A stretch of 64,000 nucleotides of DNA from positions 1,777,001 to 1,841,000 of the forward strand of contig NC_016940.1 of NCBI RefSeq assembly GCF_000250635.1. Reading direction: 5' to 3'. Below are positions 1 through 8,454 of the stretch, one piece after another (the stretch's first letter is position 1; each line of letters begins with the position of its first letter). Under the pieces are notes generated by a model. That model worked only from the letters and a program-made list of their open reading frames with translations. It had not been told where the DNA came from and made no database searches. Position numbers and translations under genes: made by a program. This DNA is from Saprospira grandis str. Lewin. GTDB taxonomy: Bacteria > Bacteroidota > Bacteroidia > Chitinophagales > Saprospiraceae.

Positions 1-59
1 AGCGGGGGACTACTGCATACGCATGTCTATATCAATTTATGGACAACAGATTAGGATTT

Positions 60-192
60 GGGGCCTCCGCTGCGGCTTCGCCTTGCGGCGCTACGTTCGG
101 CAGCTCGCTCTTCGCTCGGCCCTGCGCAAAAAACAAGTTTTTGCTTGGTCTGCGGCTTTGCCGCACTGCCTACCATCGCTAGGCCATAAAAG
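60..192 (+). repeat. Structured intergenic repeat, copy 1 (type I)
   Basis: Begins GGGGCCTCC after a short T run and ends CTAGGCC, so its ends can pair (GGCCT/AGGCC). The inner arm pairs GCAAAAA with TTTTTGC and a second arm pairs GCGGC with GCCGC. It lies tail-to-tail with copy 2. The reading frame across positions 23-238 is a by-product of this GC-rich repeat. Confidence 0.85.
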
Positions 193-223
193 CCGCCCTG
201 ATTGGGCGGAGAAAAGGCCATTC

Positions 224-338
224 GGCCTAGGGGCCTGAAAGGGGGCCGCGCAGCGGCAGACCCAGCCAGCTTGCTGGCGCAGGGCCGAGCAGACCTGCGA
301 GCCCTGTAAGGGCCCGGCCGCCGAAGGCGGCAGGCCCC
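224..338 (-). repeat. Structured intergenic repeat, copy 2 (type I)
   Basis: Reads GGGGCCTGCC to TAGGCC on the minus strand, with an inner arm GCCAGC/GCTGGC. It starts 13 bases after the dnaG stop codon and would be read in the sense direction as part of the dnaG 3' end. Confidence 0.85.
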
Positions 339-351
339 AAAAAAATAATCA

Positions 352-2403
352 TCAACGCAAAATAACCGTCTTTAACTGAGCAGCTAGTTCGGTTTGTTGG
401 GCCTTAAGCTTTTGGTGAATTTTGAGGTGTAGGATGAGCTCCTCCATTTTGTCGGGCTGACTTTGGAGCAGCTTAATCTGCTGTTGGTTTTCGGCCAAAA
501 GGCGCTCTTGTTTGTGGAGTTTGAAGCGCAAAATGCCGCTTTTGGCATCGGCTACATGGTTTTGCTCGGGCATTTCTTGGGAGTTGAGGTAGACATTTAG
601 GCGTTCCCAGCCGGGCGAATAAATATAGGGATCGGCCAATAAATTGATGGCCAATTGGGCCAGTTCGGCCTTGGGATGTTGGGTAAAATAGTTAGAATTG
701 ATGGGCTCTCCCTCCTCCAAACGATCGATGCAAAGCTCAATAATTTCGGCATAAAGGGGGTGGTCAAACTCATCGAGTAGCTCGCCCATATCGATCAGAA
801 TAAACTCGGCCAGAGTATCGGCTTCCTCGGCATCGGGCCAGGCTCTATCGCCAAAATTGATGAGCAGGCGCAAAATATCTTTTTCTTGAAAATGGCCCAA
901 AACGGGGGCGGGACCAGTTTGTGGGTCTGTAGCGGGGCCGGCCATATTATCGGGAGCGTACTCCCCTTCTGCATGGGGACCAAACTGGTCCTCCTCCATA
1001 GGCGGGGGCAATTCGCCTGGGGCCAACTGTTGTTTTTGTTGATTTCTTTGTTGGCGGCGGGCCTGTTGGCGTTCCTCGCGGCGGGCATCTTTTTCGGCAT
1101 CTGCCTGTGCCTTAGCGATGCGTTTATTGACCTCAATATGAAGAATTTGCTCACTAATTTCGAGTCTTTGGGCGCAGCTACGGACATAAGTGGCTCGTTT
1201 GAGGCTATCGGGGATTCTGGCGATACTGCCCACAATATCTTGCAGTAATTCGGCACGGGCCAAGGGGTCATCAGCCTTATCCTCCAGCAAAAGATTCATC
1301 TTAAAGAGGATAAAATCGGTCGCCTGTTGTTCTAGGTATTCTCTAAAGGCCTTGAGGCCCACCTTCTGCAGGTAAGAATCGGGATCTTCGCCTTCGGGGA
1401 CCAGAACCACCTTAGCGTTCATATCTTGCTCCAGAATCAGATCGAGTCCACGCAAAGCGGCCTTAATTCCGGCCTTATCGCCATCGTAAAGTAGGGTCAG
1501 ATTAGGCGTATAGCGTTTGACCAATTGGATTTGGCCGGGGGTGAGTGAAGTCCCCGAAGAAGCCACTACATTTTCAATACCCGCTTGGCTGAGGGCCAGC
1601 ACATCCATATAGCCCTCTACCATATAGCACTCCTTCGCTTTGACGATAGCTTGGCGGGCTTGGTAAATTCCGTAAAGGATTTTGGACTTTTGGTAAATAT
1701 CGGATTCGGGCGTATTGAGATACTTAGGTTGTTTCTTATTATTGCCCAGCATTCGGCCCCCAAAGCCGAGGACTTTTCCCGATAAATTATGGACCGGAAA
1801 CATGACGCGGGTTCTAAAGAAATCATTGCCGTATTGGGTGGCGAGTCCAGCTTTTTGGAGTAGTTCTAAATCGTAGCCTTTAGCTTTTGCGGTTTGTAGG
1901 AGGTCGCTATTTCGGCCATTGGCAAAGCCTAGCCCAAAGCGGTCGATTGTTTTTTGCAGCAAGCCTCTTTCCTTAAAATACGAAAGGCCAACCGAGCGGC
2001 CATAATCCGTTTGCATTTGGGCGGCAAAATGCTTTTGTGCAAACTCATTGATAATATAGAGGCTATCGGCTTGGCGTTGTTGTTCCTTATATTCCTCGGA
2101 GCTTTCCTCCTCTTCAATTTCGATATTATAGCGTTGGGCCAAAAAGCGGAGGGCTTCAGGATAGGAAAGGGTTTCATGTTCCATGACAAAATTCACGGCA
2201 TTTCCGCCAGCGCCACAGCCAAAGCATTTATAAATGCCTTTGGCTGGAGAGACCGTAAAAGAGGGCGTTTTTTCGCCATGAAAGGGGCAGAGACCGATCA
2301 GGTTAGCCCCTCTTTTTTTGAGGTGGACAAAATCGCCTACCACATCCTCGACCTTTACGGTATCGAAGATTTCTTGAACCGTCTTTTCTGAAATGTACCC
2401 CAT
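352..2403 (-). CDS. dnaG: DNA primase DnaG
   Basis: Primase that makes RNA primers for chromosome replication at the fork with the DnaB helicase. The N-terminal CHC2 zinc ribbon is visible (Cys39, His42, Cys60, Cys63), followed by the RNA polymerase core and a TOPRIM domain with the catalytic acidic residues in EGYMD (about 263-267) and DGD (about 307-309). The C-terminal third is a lower-complexity Gln/Lys-rich linker followed by the helicase-binding region. The length of 683 residues is normal for Bacteroidota. The ATG start is 19 bases downstream of a TACTTTTG promoter box; no Shine-Dalgarno sequence is seen. It appears to be transcribed alone. Confidence 0.97.
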   Translation of the reverse strand: MGYISEKTVQEIFDTVKVEDVVGDFVHLKKRGANLIGLCPFHGEKTPSFTVSPAKGIYKCFGCGAGGNAVNFVMEHETLSYPEALRFLAQRYNIEIEEEESSEEYKEQQRQADSLYIINEFAQKHFAAQMQTDYGRSVGLSYFKERGLLQKTIDRFGLGFANGRNSDLLQTAKAKGYDLELLQKAGLATQYGNDFFRTRVMFPVHNLSGKVLGFGGRMLGNNKKQPKYLNTPESDIYQKSKILYGIYQARQAIVKAKECYMVEGYMDVLALSQAGIENVVASSGTSLTPGQIQLVKRYTPNLTLLYDGDKAGIKAALRGLDLILEQDMNAKVVLVPEGEDPDSYLQKVGLKAFREYLEQQATDFILFKMNLLLEDKADDPLARAELLQDIVGSIARIPDSLKRATYVRSCAQRLEISEQILHIEVNKRIAKAQADAEKDARREERQQARRQQRNQQKQQLAPGELPPPMEEDQFGPHAEGEYAPDNMAGPATDPQTGPAPVLGHFQEKDILRLLINFGDRAWPDAEEADTLAEFILIDMGELLDEFDHPLYAEIIELCIDRLEEGEPINSNYFTQHPKAELAQLAINLLADPYIYSPGWERLNVYLNSQEMPEQNHVADAKSGILRFKLHKQERLLAENQQQIKLLQSQPDKMEELILHLKIHQKLKAQQTELAAQLKTVILR

Positions 2404-2421
2404 CTACTGCTCCTTTTTTTG

Positions 2422-2429
2422 CAAAAGTA
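2422..2429 (-). promoter_or_regulatory. Promoter -7 box of dnaG (TACTTTTG)
   Basis: Matches the Bacteroidota TAnnTTTG consensus on the minus strand, 19 bases upstream of the dnaG ATG, which would leave a leader of roughly 12 bases. Confidence 0.6.
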
Positions 2430-2519
2430 CAGCTTTTTGGGGGAAGGAGAAGGGGAAGGGGCAAATTGCTGGGGTTCTTTCTGTATTTCTGTTGGAGCCT
2501 AGATATAGGCCTTTTGTGA

Positions 2520-2618
2520 AAACAAGCTTTGCAGTATAACTTTAATTATGGCCGTGAACGAGATATTTTTTCCGTAGAAACCATGGAGGAGAATACATTG
2601 GATCGGGTGATAAAGTAG
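2520..2618 (+). pseudogene. Possible gene remnant (32 codons, no start)
   Basis: Between dnaG and its neighbour there is an open stretch of 32 codons ending in TAG that reads like protein (it includes YNFNYGRERDIFSVETMEE) but has a stop just upstream and no start codon. It may be the 3' end of a lost gene or chance. No family was recognised. Confidence 0.2.
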
Positions 2619-2630
2619 GGCTGTAGGTCC

Positions 2631-3401
2631 CTACAACAACTCCCCCTCTACCCCCATCCCAAACAGAGCAAAATCATACTTTGCAGGATCTTCAGCAGAA
2701 AGTGTTCTAGCGGCTTGCCCCAACTCCAAACAGGCTGCCCAATCGTCTTTTGTTCTTTTCAAAAGCCCCAAGGTCCTGGCCTGCCGACCGACATGTACAT
2801 CTAAGGGAAGTAGTAGTTGCGCAGGCGAAATTTGCCGCCAAAGCCCAAAATCTACCCCTGCCTCATCTCGACGGACCATCCAACGCAAAAACATATTTAA
2901 ACGCTTACAAGCCGATTTCCGAGCAGGAGTAGCAATGTGTTTTCGGGTCCGCTGAGGGGCCTCTTCTAAGGCAAAAAAGTCTTGCTCAAAGCCGAGCAAA
3001 GCCGGCCCAACATGCTCATCTTCTGGCCCAAGATGCCGCGCAAATGCCTGCTCCAAACTATCCTCTTTTTGGTAATATTGCTGCAACCAATGCAGAAAAT
3101 AAAGGGCATCCGTGGGCTGAAAGGTCCGATGCTTAAAGTCCAAAAATGCCTTGCGGTCCGCCTCCTCATGGTTGACAATAAAATCATGGGGCGCATAATC
3201 CATCAACTCCAACAAGCGCTTTCCACTCTTAATGATGCTGGCCCGACGCCCCCAAGCCAAAACAGCCACCCAAAAGCCAATAATCTCCCGATCAGCCGCC
3301 TTGCTCAAACTATGTGGCAAACTAATCGGATCATCTTTGATAAAATTTGGTCGGTTGTATTGGGCCACTTTTTCATCCAAATAGGCCTTGATATCTTTCA
3401 T
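2631..3401 (-). CDS. TIGR02757 / DUF2400 family protein
   Basis: A 256-residue protein recognised by family-like motifs: an N-terminal LDEKVAQYN region, SLPHSLSKAADREIIGFWVA, and a C-terminal DVHVGRQARTLGLL segment. The family is common in Bacteroidota; its fold resembles helix-hairpin-helix DNA repair proteins, but its role is not established. The start is placed at the ATG at 3401. A longer frame (to 3518) exists, but its extra 39 residues are only translated intergenic repeat (copy 3). Transcribed alone; the repeat sits 13 bases upstream of the ATG, where a promoter would be expected. Confidence 0.85.
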   Translation of the reverse strand: MKDIKAYLDEKVAQYNRPNFIKDDPISLPHSLSKAADREIIGFWVAVLAWGRRASIIKSGKRLLELMDYAPHDFIVNHEEADRKAFLDFKHRTFQPTDALYFLHWLQQYYQKEDSLEQAFARHLGPEDEHVGPALLGFEQDFFALEEAPQRTRKHIATPARKSACKRLNMFLRWMVRRDEAGVDFGLWRQISPAQLLLPLDVHVGRQARTLGLLKRTKDDWAACLELGQAARTLSAEDPAKYDFALFGMGVEGELL

Positions 3402-3414
3402 TTTTTTTGTTTTT

Positions 3415-3529
3415 GGGGCCTCCCGCCTGCGGCGGGCGCTATGTTGCGGGGCTCGCTGCTCGCTCGGCCCTGCGGCAGCAAAGCTGCCTGGGTCTGGCCC
3501 TTTGGGCCACCCCTCCACAGCGCTAGGCC
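3415..3529 (+). repeat. Structured intergenic repeat, copy 3 (type I)
   Basis: GGGGCCTCC to CTAGGCC with a T run on the left and inner arm GGCAGC-AAA-GCTGCC. Its GGGG end is only 13 bases upstream of the minus-strand gene start at 3401. Confidence 0.85.
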
Positions 3530-3546
3530 AAATGCGCTAAAAAAAA

Positions 3547-3575
3547 ACTTTGGCCCTCTTCAAGAGGACCAAAGT
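3547..3575 (-). terminator. Rho-independent terminator
   Basis: Hairpin ACTTTGG/CCAAAGT with an inner CTCTT/AAGAG, followed on the minus strand by a run of about nine T. It could end uvrB-side transcription. Confidence 0.6.
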
Positions 3576-3851
3576 CGAAAACTAAACCCTAAAACCCATG
3601 AATAAACTTTAAATGCGTCATAAGCGCATGAGCTGACTTAAATTAACCGCTCCATCAGGAGCTGTCTAAGTTGCTTAAGTTCTATTAGTAAACTACGCTC
3701 CCCCAAAAAGGTTGAGCCTTTTTTCATTTTTCTTTCCAAACTGGCCCTTCTGCATCTAGAAGGCGCGAAGCGCCTGGACACAACAAGCCCTTTAGGGCGT
3801 CTTCGACGACCAAAGGGAGTAACCGATGTGCAGCAGAGGCGCGAAGCGCCT
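3576..3851. other. Gene-free stretch with small hairpins and a decayed repeat fragment
   Basis: No convincing gene. Positions 3610-3700 carry short hairpins (ATGCG/CGCAT, GCTCC/GGAGC, CTTAAG repeated). A 29-codon frame on the minus strand (3638-3727) begins with ATG but has no support. Positions about 3755-3851 look like scrambled pieces of the intergenic repeat: they share GACGACCAAAGGGAG and GATGTGCAGCAG with copy 20 near 45.1-45.2 kb. Confidence 0.35.
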
Positions 3852-3968
3852 GGCCTAGCGATGCGACAGGGTGGCGCGAAGCGCCAGACCAAGCCAGCTT
3901 GCTGGCGAAGGGCCGAGCAGACCTGCGAGCCCTAAAGCGTAGCGCCGCAGCTCTGCTGCGGAGGCCCC
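3852..3968 (-). repeat. Structured intergenic repeat, copy 4 (type I)
   Basis: Minus-strand GGGGCCTCC to CTAGGCC with arms GCCAGC/GCTGGC and TGGCGC/GCGCCA. It lies 66 bases after the uvrB stop, in the sense direction. Confidence 0.85.
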
Positions 3969-4034
3969 AAAAAAGGAACAAGTTCAAATAGATAAAACAG
4001 AAACCTCAAGGAGCATTTATTTTGGATTTGGATC

Positions 4035-6065
4035 CTAATGGCCAAAGCGTTCCTTCAATAAATCTTGCAATTCAAAAAGTTGGTCGCGATATTGAGCGGC
4101 GGACAAAAAGTCGGTGGCCTTGGCCGCCTCTTTCATTTTACGGCGGGCCTCTTCGATCGCTTTTTCTAGCTGTTCCTTAGACATCGTTTTGAGGATGGGG
4201 TCTTCAGCCACCATATTTTGCTGCTCATTTTGCTCATATTCCTTGCCTTGCAGGCGGCCATCTAGGACCGAACTTTGGCGGCGAATTTCATCCTTAGATT
4301 TGAGCACCGTAGTGGGCGTAATGCCGTATTTTTCGTTATAAGCCATCTGAATGCTGCGGCGGCGATTGGTTTCATCTATCGTTTTTTGCATAGAAGGCGT
4401 CATCTTATCGGCATAAAAAATTACACGGCCATTGGCATTACGGGCGGCCCGTCCTGCGGTCTGTGTGAGTGAGCGTTCGTTGCGCAAAAAGCCTTCTTTA
4501 TCGGCATCGAGGATAGCGACCAGGGCCACCTCGGGTAGGTCCAAACCTTCACGGAGAAGGTTGATTCCAATCAGCACATCAAACTCGCCTAGGCGGAGAT
4601 CTCTCAAGATTTCTACTCTTTCCAAAGTGTCTACATCCGAGTGAATATAGCGGCAACGGATATTATATTTGGCCAAATATTTTGCGAGTTCTTCCGACAT
4701 CCGTTTGGTAATAGTCGTGACCAACACCCGCTGATCTTTACGGGTCGCGCTGCGGATTTCATCCATAAGATCATCCACTTGGTTGATGCTGGGCCGCAAC
4801 TCAATGGGCGGATCGAGTAAGCCCGTGGGGCGAACGATTTGCTCCACCACTTCGCCCTCTGTTTTTTCTAATTCGTAAGCGGCGGGCGTAGCGCTCACAA
4901 AAACCACCTGTCGCATCAGGCTTTCAAACTCCATAAAGTTGAGTGGGCGGTTATCTAGGGCCGAGGGCAGGCGGAAACCGTGTTCGATCAGAGACATTTT
5001 TCGGGCTCTATCGCCGCTATACATGGCTCTAAATTGTGGCATCGTCACATGGCTCTCATCCACAATCATGAGAAAATCCTCTGGAAAATAATCGAGTAGG
5101 CAGAAAGGGCGGGCGCCAGCTTGGCGGCCATCAAAGTAGCGAGAATAGTTTTCTACGCCAGAGCAATAGCCCAATTGGCGCATCATTTCTAGGTCCATAT
5201 TGACCCTTTCCCGCAGGCGTTTGGCCTCTATATGCTTACCTTCATCCTCCATATATTCATAATGTTCACGGAGTTCATCCTCAATTTGTCGAATGATTTG
5301 CTGCATACGGTCCTTGGGGGCCACATAAAGGTTGGCGGGAAAGATAGCGACCACGCTAAGGTCTTCCAATTTTTTACCTGTTTCGGTATCTATGCGTTCA
5401 ATTTCGTCGATTTCATCGCCAAAAAAGCTAAGGCGGAGACCATAATCGGTATAAGGGAGGTTAATATCTAGGGTATCGCCTCGCACCCGAAACTCTCCTC
5501 TTTCAAAGCTATTTTCGCTACGGGCATAAAGGCTGTCTACCAGTTGGTAGAGCAGGCTATTTCGGCTAATATTTTGGCCAACTTCTAGGCGCATCACGCC
5601 TTTTTTATAGTCTTCGGGGTTTCCCATACCATAAATACAAGAAACTGAGGCCACCACCACAATATCTCTGCGGCCCGATAATAGTTGGGAAGTAGCTCTT
5701 AGGCGAAGTTTGTCCACCTCATCATTAATGGCCAAATCTTTCTCGATATAGGTGTCAGTAGAAGGGACATAGGCTTCTGGTTGGTAATAATCGTAGTAAG
5801 AAACAAAGTACTCTACCGCATTATTTGGAAAAAACTGCTTAAACTCGCCATACAATTGGGCCGTCAGGGTCTTATTATGCGTTAAGATCAGGGTAGGCTT
5901 TTGCAACTCCTGAATCATATTGGCCATAGTAAAGGTCTTTCCAGAACCCGTTACCCCAAGCAAACACTGGTAGCGCTCCCCTCTGAGAGCGGCTTCTACC
6001 AATTCTGCAATAGCCTTGGGTTGGTCGCCAGCTGGCGAAAATGGAGAGTGGATCTCAAACTGCAT
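4035..6065 (-). CDS. uvrB: Excinuclease ABC subunit B (UvrB)
   Basis: Damage-recognition helicase subunit of nucleotide excision repair; loads on DNA with UvrA and recruits UvrC. Walker A GVTGSGKT lies at about residue 37, followed by the beta-hairpin YYDYYQPEAYVPSTDTYIEK that inserts between strands, a DESH box, helicase motif VI (QTAGRAARN) and a C-terminal UVR domain that contacts UvrC. The 676-residue length is typical. The ATG at 6065 gives the family-standard MQFEIHSPFSPAGDQPKAI start; an ATG at 6077 is possible, and a frame extending to 6116 would run through the promoter box. Confidence 0.97.
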   Translation of the reverse strand: MQFEIHSPFSPAGDQPKAIAELVEAALRGERYQCLLGVTGSGKTFTMANMIQELQKPTLILTHNKTLTAQLYGEFKQFFPNNAVEYFVSYYDYYQPEAYVPSTDTYIEKDLAINDEVDKLRLRATSQLLSGRRDIVVVASVSCIYGMGNPEDYKKGVMRLEVGQNISRNSLLYQLVDSLYARSENSFERGEFRVRGDTLDINLPYTDYGLRLSFFGDEIDEIERIDTETGKKLEDLSVVAIFPANLYVAPKDRMQQIIRQIEDELREHYEYMEDEGKHIEAKRLRERVNMDLEMMRQLGYCSGVENYSRYFDGRQAGARPFCLLDYFPEDFLMIVDESHVTMPQFRAMYSGDRARKMSLIEHGFRLPSALDNRPLNFMEFESLMRQVVFVSATPAAYELEKTEGEVVEQIVRPTGLLDPPIELRPSINQVDDLMDEIRSATRKDQRVLVTTITKRMSEELAKYLAKYNIRCRYIHSDVDTLERVEILRDLRLGEFDVLIGINLLREGLDLPEVALVAILDADKEGFLRNERSLTQTAGRAARNANGRVIFYADKMTPSMQKTIDETNRRRSIQMAYNEKYGITPTTVLKSKDEIRRQSSVLDGRLQGKEYEQNEQQNMVAEDPILKTMSKEQLEKAIEEARRKMKEAAKATDFLSAAQYRDQLFELQDLLKERFGH

Positions 6066-6087
6066 AACTTTGGGCATTAATGAGGGG

Positions 6088-6095
6088 CAAAAATA
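6088..6095 (-). promoter_or_regulatory. Promoter -7 box of uvrB (TATTTTTG)
   Basis: TAnnTTTG match with a TTG 18 bases further upstream (6114-6116), fitting the Bacteroidota -33/-7 layout. The predicted leader before the ATG at 6065 is about 16 bases. Confidence 0.65.
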
Positions 6096-6155
6096 CGACT
6101 TTTGCCTTAGGCGCAATCAATATTCATCCTATCTTTTATTTTAAAAACAAATCTT

Positions 6156-6530
6156 ATGCGTATCAGTTTGTTCATGGGCCTCTTGCTGCTCCTTTTTTCC
6201 AGCTCGGCCTCGGCCCAAAAGATCAAGTTTTCTGTTGACCACCCCATTGTTCAGCGGGTGGTTAAGGCCGCTCTCAAAGAATATATTCCAAAGGTGCGGA
6301 AGAAAAATGAGAAGATCAAAGACATTCAGTTTAAGTCGACCAAAGCCGGAGAAGACTATAATAAAATCAAGGGCACCGTTTTATTTGACAAACCGGGCAA
6401 GGCTTTGGGCAATGGCAACTATCGCTTTAAAATGAAGATCGGCAACAATTTGCTCAAGCCCGAAATCAAGAGCCTAAAGCTACAGGTGGCCCGCATTTGG
6501 TTTATTCGATTTTACAAAAGAGTGATTTAA
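6156..6530 (+). CDS. Small exported protein of unknown function
   Basis: 124 residues with a clear signal peptide: Arg near the N-terminus, a Leu-rich core (MGLLLLLFSSSASAQ) and cleavage after about residue 20. The mature part is Lys-rich and basic with no cysteine and no transmembrane helix, suggesting a soluble periplasmic or surface protein. No family was recognised. Divergent from uvrB. Its stop is 7 bases from repeat copy 5, which would be read as its 3' end. Confidence 0.7.
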   Translation: MRISLFMGLLLLLFSSSASAQKIKFSVDHPIVQRVVKAALKEYIPKVRKKNEKIKDIQFKSTKAGEDYNKIKGTVLFDKPGKALGNGNYRFKMKIGNNLLKPEIKSLKLQVARIWFIRFYKRVI

Positions 6531-6537
6531 TTTTTTT

Positions 6538-6655
6538 GGGGCTGCCCCGGCCTTTGGCCGGGTCGGGCTGTACCGCAGCTCGCAGGTCTGCTCGGCCCTG
6601 CGGCGGCTGCGCCGCCTGGGTCTGGCCTTCGGCCACTGCTATCCATCCCTCAGCC
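6538..6655 (+). repeat. Structured intergenic repeat, copy 5 (type II)
   Basis: GGGGCTGCCCC to CCTCAGCC; ends pair as GGCTG/CAGCC. Arms CCCGGCC/GGCCGGG, GGCGGC-TGC-GCCGCC and TGGCC-TTC-GGCCA are all visible. An extra tail hairpin GGCGGC/GCCGCC and CTGGACCA follow it. Confidence 0.88.
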
Positions 6656-6685
6656 AAGGCGGCTGCGCCGCCTTTCTGGACCAAA

Positions 6686-6724
6686 ACAGCCCCAACTAGT
6701 GTGCTAGTTGGGGCTGTTTTTTTT
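6686..6724 (+). terminator. Strong terminator, probably bidirectional
   Basis: Fourteen-base stem ACAGCCCCAACTAG / CTAGTTGGGGCTGT with a TGTG loop and a run of eight T on the plus strand. It lies between convergent genes, and a near-copy sits after the next LRR gene at 8398-8433. Confidence 0.85.
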
Positions 6725-6738
6725 AGGCCAATGGGCGG

Positions 6739-8274
6739 TTATTCCCAAATAATATCACATTGGTCATGATAAAGTCCTACCTCTTTGATCTGCTCATAGG
6801 AAAGCTTTGTTCCAGAAACATCCAAATACAATAGGCTGGCTTTAGAAGCCCAAACCTTGGGCAATTTATCATAAGGCATATTGGCTATTTCTAGTGATTC
6901 TAGCTTAGGGAGCTGCGCAATAAAAGCGGGAAACTCATAGACCAGATCATCTTCCAAAAGGTCATCAATACTGGTACAAGAAGAAATATTGAGGCTAGTG
7001 AGGGGGAGTTTTTCCATTCCTTTAGGAAAAACCAGCTTTTCATTATTAGAGAGGTCCAATTCTTCTAACTCTTGGAGTTTTGCCAAAGAAGGATGAATTT
7101 TATCAATCATATTGGCATCCAAGTAAATGCTTTTCAACTTTGTGGCGCCGGTAAAATCTGGCGTACTAAAAAGCAGGCAACTACTCATATAGAGTTCTTC
7201 TAGGGCGGGCATATATTGGCCCTTAAAGAAATTGGGGCCCATAATATTTTCACTAAGATAAAGGAGCTTTAGCTTTTTCATGGGCGCCTCCAAATTATTC
7301 ACAACAATCAGGTTGTTATCTAGGTGTAGCTCTGTTAAGTTGGGAATTTGGGCAAAAAAGGCGGGAATTTCCCCTAGGGTATTATTGCTCAGCAATAGCT
7401 CTTCTAATTGTTGAAGTTGCGTTAAGCTTTCGGGCAGCTCGCCAATTTCATTTCCAATAAGGCTCAATTCTTTAAGTTGGCTATAGGCTATAATTTGGCT
7501 GGGGATCTCCGTCATGCCGCAATTATCCAAGCTCAGGTAATGGAGTTGGGCCAATTGTTTGGGCAATTTTTGAATTTTTGTGCGATTTACAAACAGGTCC
7601 TTCAAGCCTTCGGCCTGAATATCTAGCGTATGCAGGGGATTGTCGCTTAAGTCTAGATTTTGCAAATTGGCCCCAAAAGAAAGCTTAATTTCTTCAATTT
7701 TATTTTCGCCTAGGTCCAAGTAATTTAGAGCGGGAAGTTGGCCCAAAACCTTGGGGCATTCCTTAAGGTTAAGGCGAAGCAACTCTAATGTTTTGAGCTT
7801 TTTCAGGCTAGCAAGAGCGTTCCAATCGGCGGCAGCCATGGCTGTATTTTTAGATAAATTGAGTTCTTCTAGGCTTGGGATGGCTGCAACTTGCTTTAGG
7901 GCCTCTGGACCAAGTTGGTTACTGGCCAAATAAAGCGTTTTCAGCTTAGTCAATTGGCTAAAACTAGGAGGAAGCGTTTGTATGGCGTTATCGTCTAGGT
8001 CCAAATACTCTAAATTGGGGAACGCTCCCCAAATGTCGCCTATTTCGCTTAGTTCAATCCCATTTACGCTCAATTCCTTGAGGTTGGTAAAAGCCATTAG
8101 GCTTTCGGGAAGGCGGCTAAAGCTCTCTTCTGAAAGGTCGAGGATATAGACTTCTTTTGGATTAGCGGCTAGGGCTTCTTCTAAAGAGTAGTACTCTCCA
8201 TCTTCTTGGGCCAAGATGGGAAAACTGGCCAAAAGCAAAAACAAGAAGGGTAAATAAAGGGAATTCGTTTTCAT
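6739..8274 (-). CDS. Exported leucine-rich-repeat protein
   Basis: 511 residues. Signal peptide (YLPFLFLLLASFPILAQ, cleavage near 22), then an EDGEYYSLEEAL leader and about 17-18 LRR units of roughly 23 residues of the form LxxLxLxxNxLxxLP (about residues 45-500). LRRs form curved solenoids that bind other proteins, so a surface or adhesion role is inferred. No membrane anchor or T9SS domain is seen. It is a tandem paralog of the next gene: the leader, signal peptide and C-terminal block (LTSLNISSCT, LDVSGTKL) are nearly the same. Confidence 0.9.
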   Translation of the reverse strand: MKTNSLYLPFLFLLLASFPILAQEDGEYYSLEEALAANPKEVYILDLSEESFSRLPESLMAFTNLKELSVNGIELSEIGDIWGAFPNLEYLDLDDNAIQTLPPSFSQLTKLKTLYLASNQLGPEALKQVAAIPSLEELNLSKNTAMAAADWNALASLKKLKTLELLRLNLKECPKVLGQLPALNYLDLGENKIEEIKLSFGANLQNLDLSDNPLHTLDIQAEGLKDLFVNRTKIQKLPKQLAQLHYLSLDNCGMTEIPSQIIAYSQLKELSLIGNEIGELPESLTQLQQLEELLLSNNTLGEIPAFFAQIPNLTELHLDNNLIVVNNLEAPMKKLKLLYLSENIMGPNFFKGQYMPALEELYMSSCLLFSTPDFTGATKLKSIYLDANMIDKIHPSLAKLQELEELDLSNNEKLVFPKGMEKLPLTSLNISSCTSIDDLLEDDLVYEFPAFIAQLPKLESLEIANMPYDKLPKVWASKASLLYLDVSGTKLSYEQIKEVGLYHDQCDIIWE

Positions 8275-8397
8275 GTTTATAGATTTTAAATGTTACTAAT
8301 GAGCTAATTTACTGATAATTGTGCCAACTGTTTCCAAGTTGTTAAAATAGTATACTTTTAGCGCAAAGCGCCTCTTTTTTGGGCCTTAAATAAAGTA

Positions 8398-8433
8398 TAA
8401 CAGCCCCAACTAGCGAGGCAGTTGGGGCTGTTA
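8398..8433 (-). terminator. Terminator of the second LRR gene
   Basis: Stem CAGCCCCAACT / AGTTGGGGCTG with a GCGAGGC-like loop. It is almost the same as the terminator at 6686, so the duplication that made the LRR pair included the 3' signal. Confidence 0.7.
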
Positions 8434-8454
8434 TTTTAAACTAATTAGCGTTTA

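Noticed and set aside
23-238. Open frame across repeat copy 1
   Set aside because: Reading frames appear in nearly every repeat copy because they are GC-rich and stop-poor; the peptides (Arg/Ala-rich, no start context) vary between copies and share no conserved product.
3638-3727. Small gene (29 codons) upstream of the terminator
   Set aside because: Short, no start signal, no homologous context, overlaps hairpins; treated as chance.
6538-6655. Repeats interpreted as ordinary Rho-independent terminators
   Set aside because: The T run lies on the 5' side of the GGGG end, not after the last hairpin, and separate simple terminators sit next to several copies (6686, 20276, 33783, 37891, 57597).
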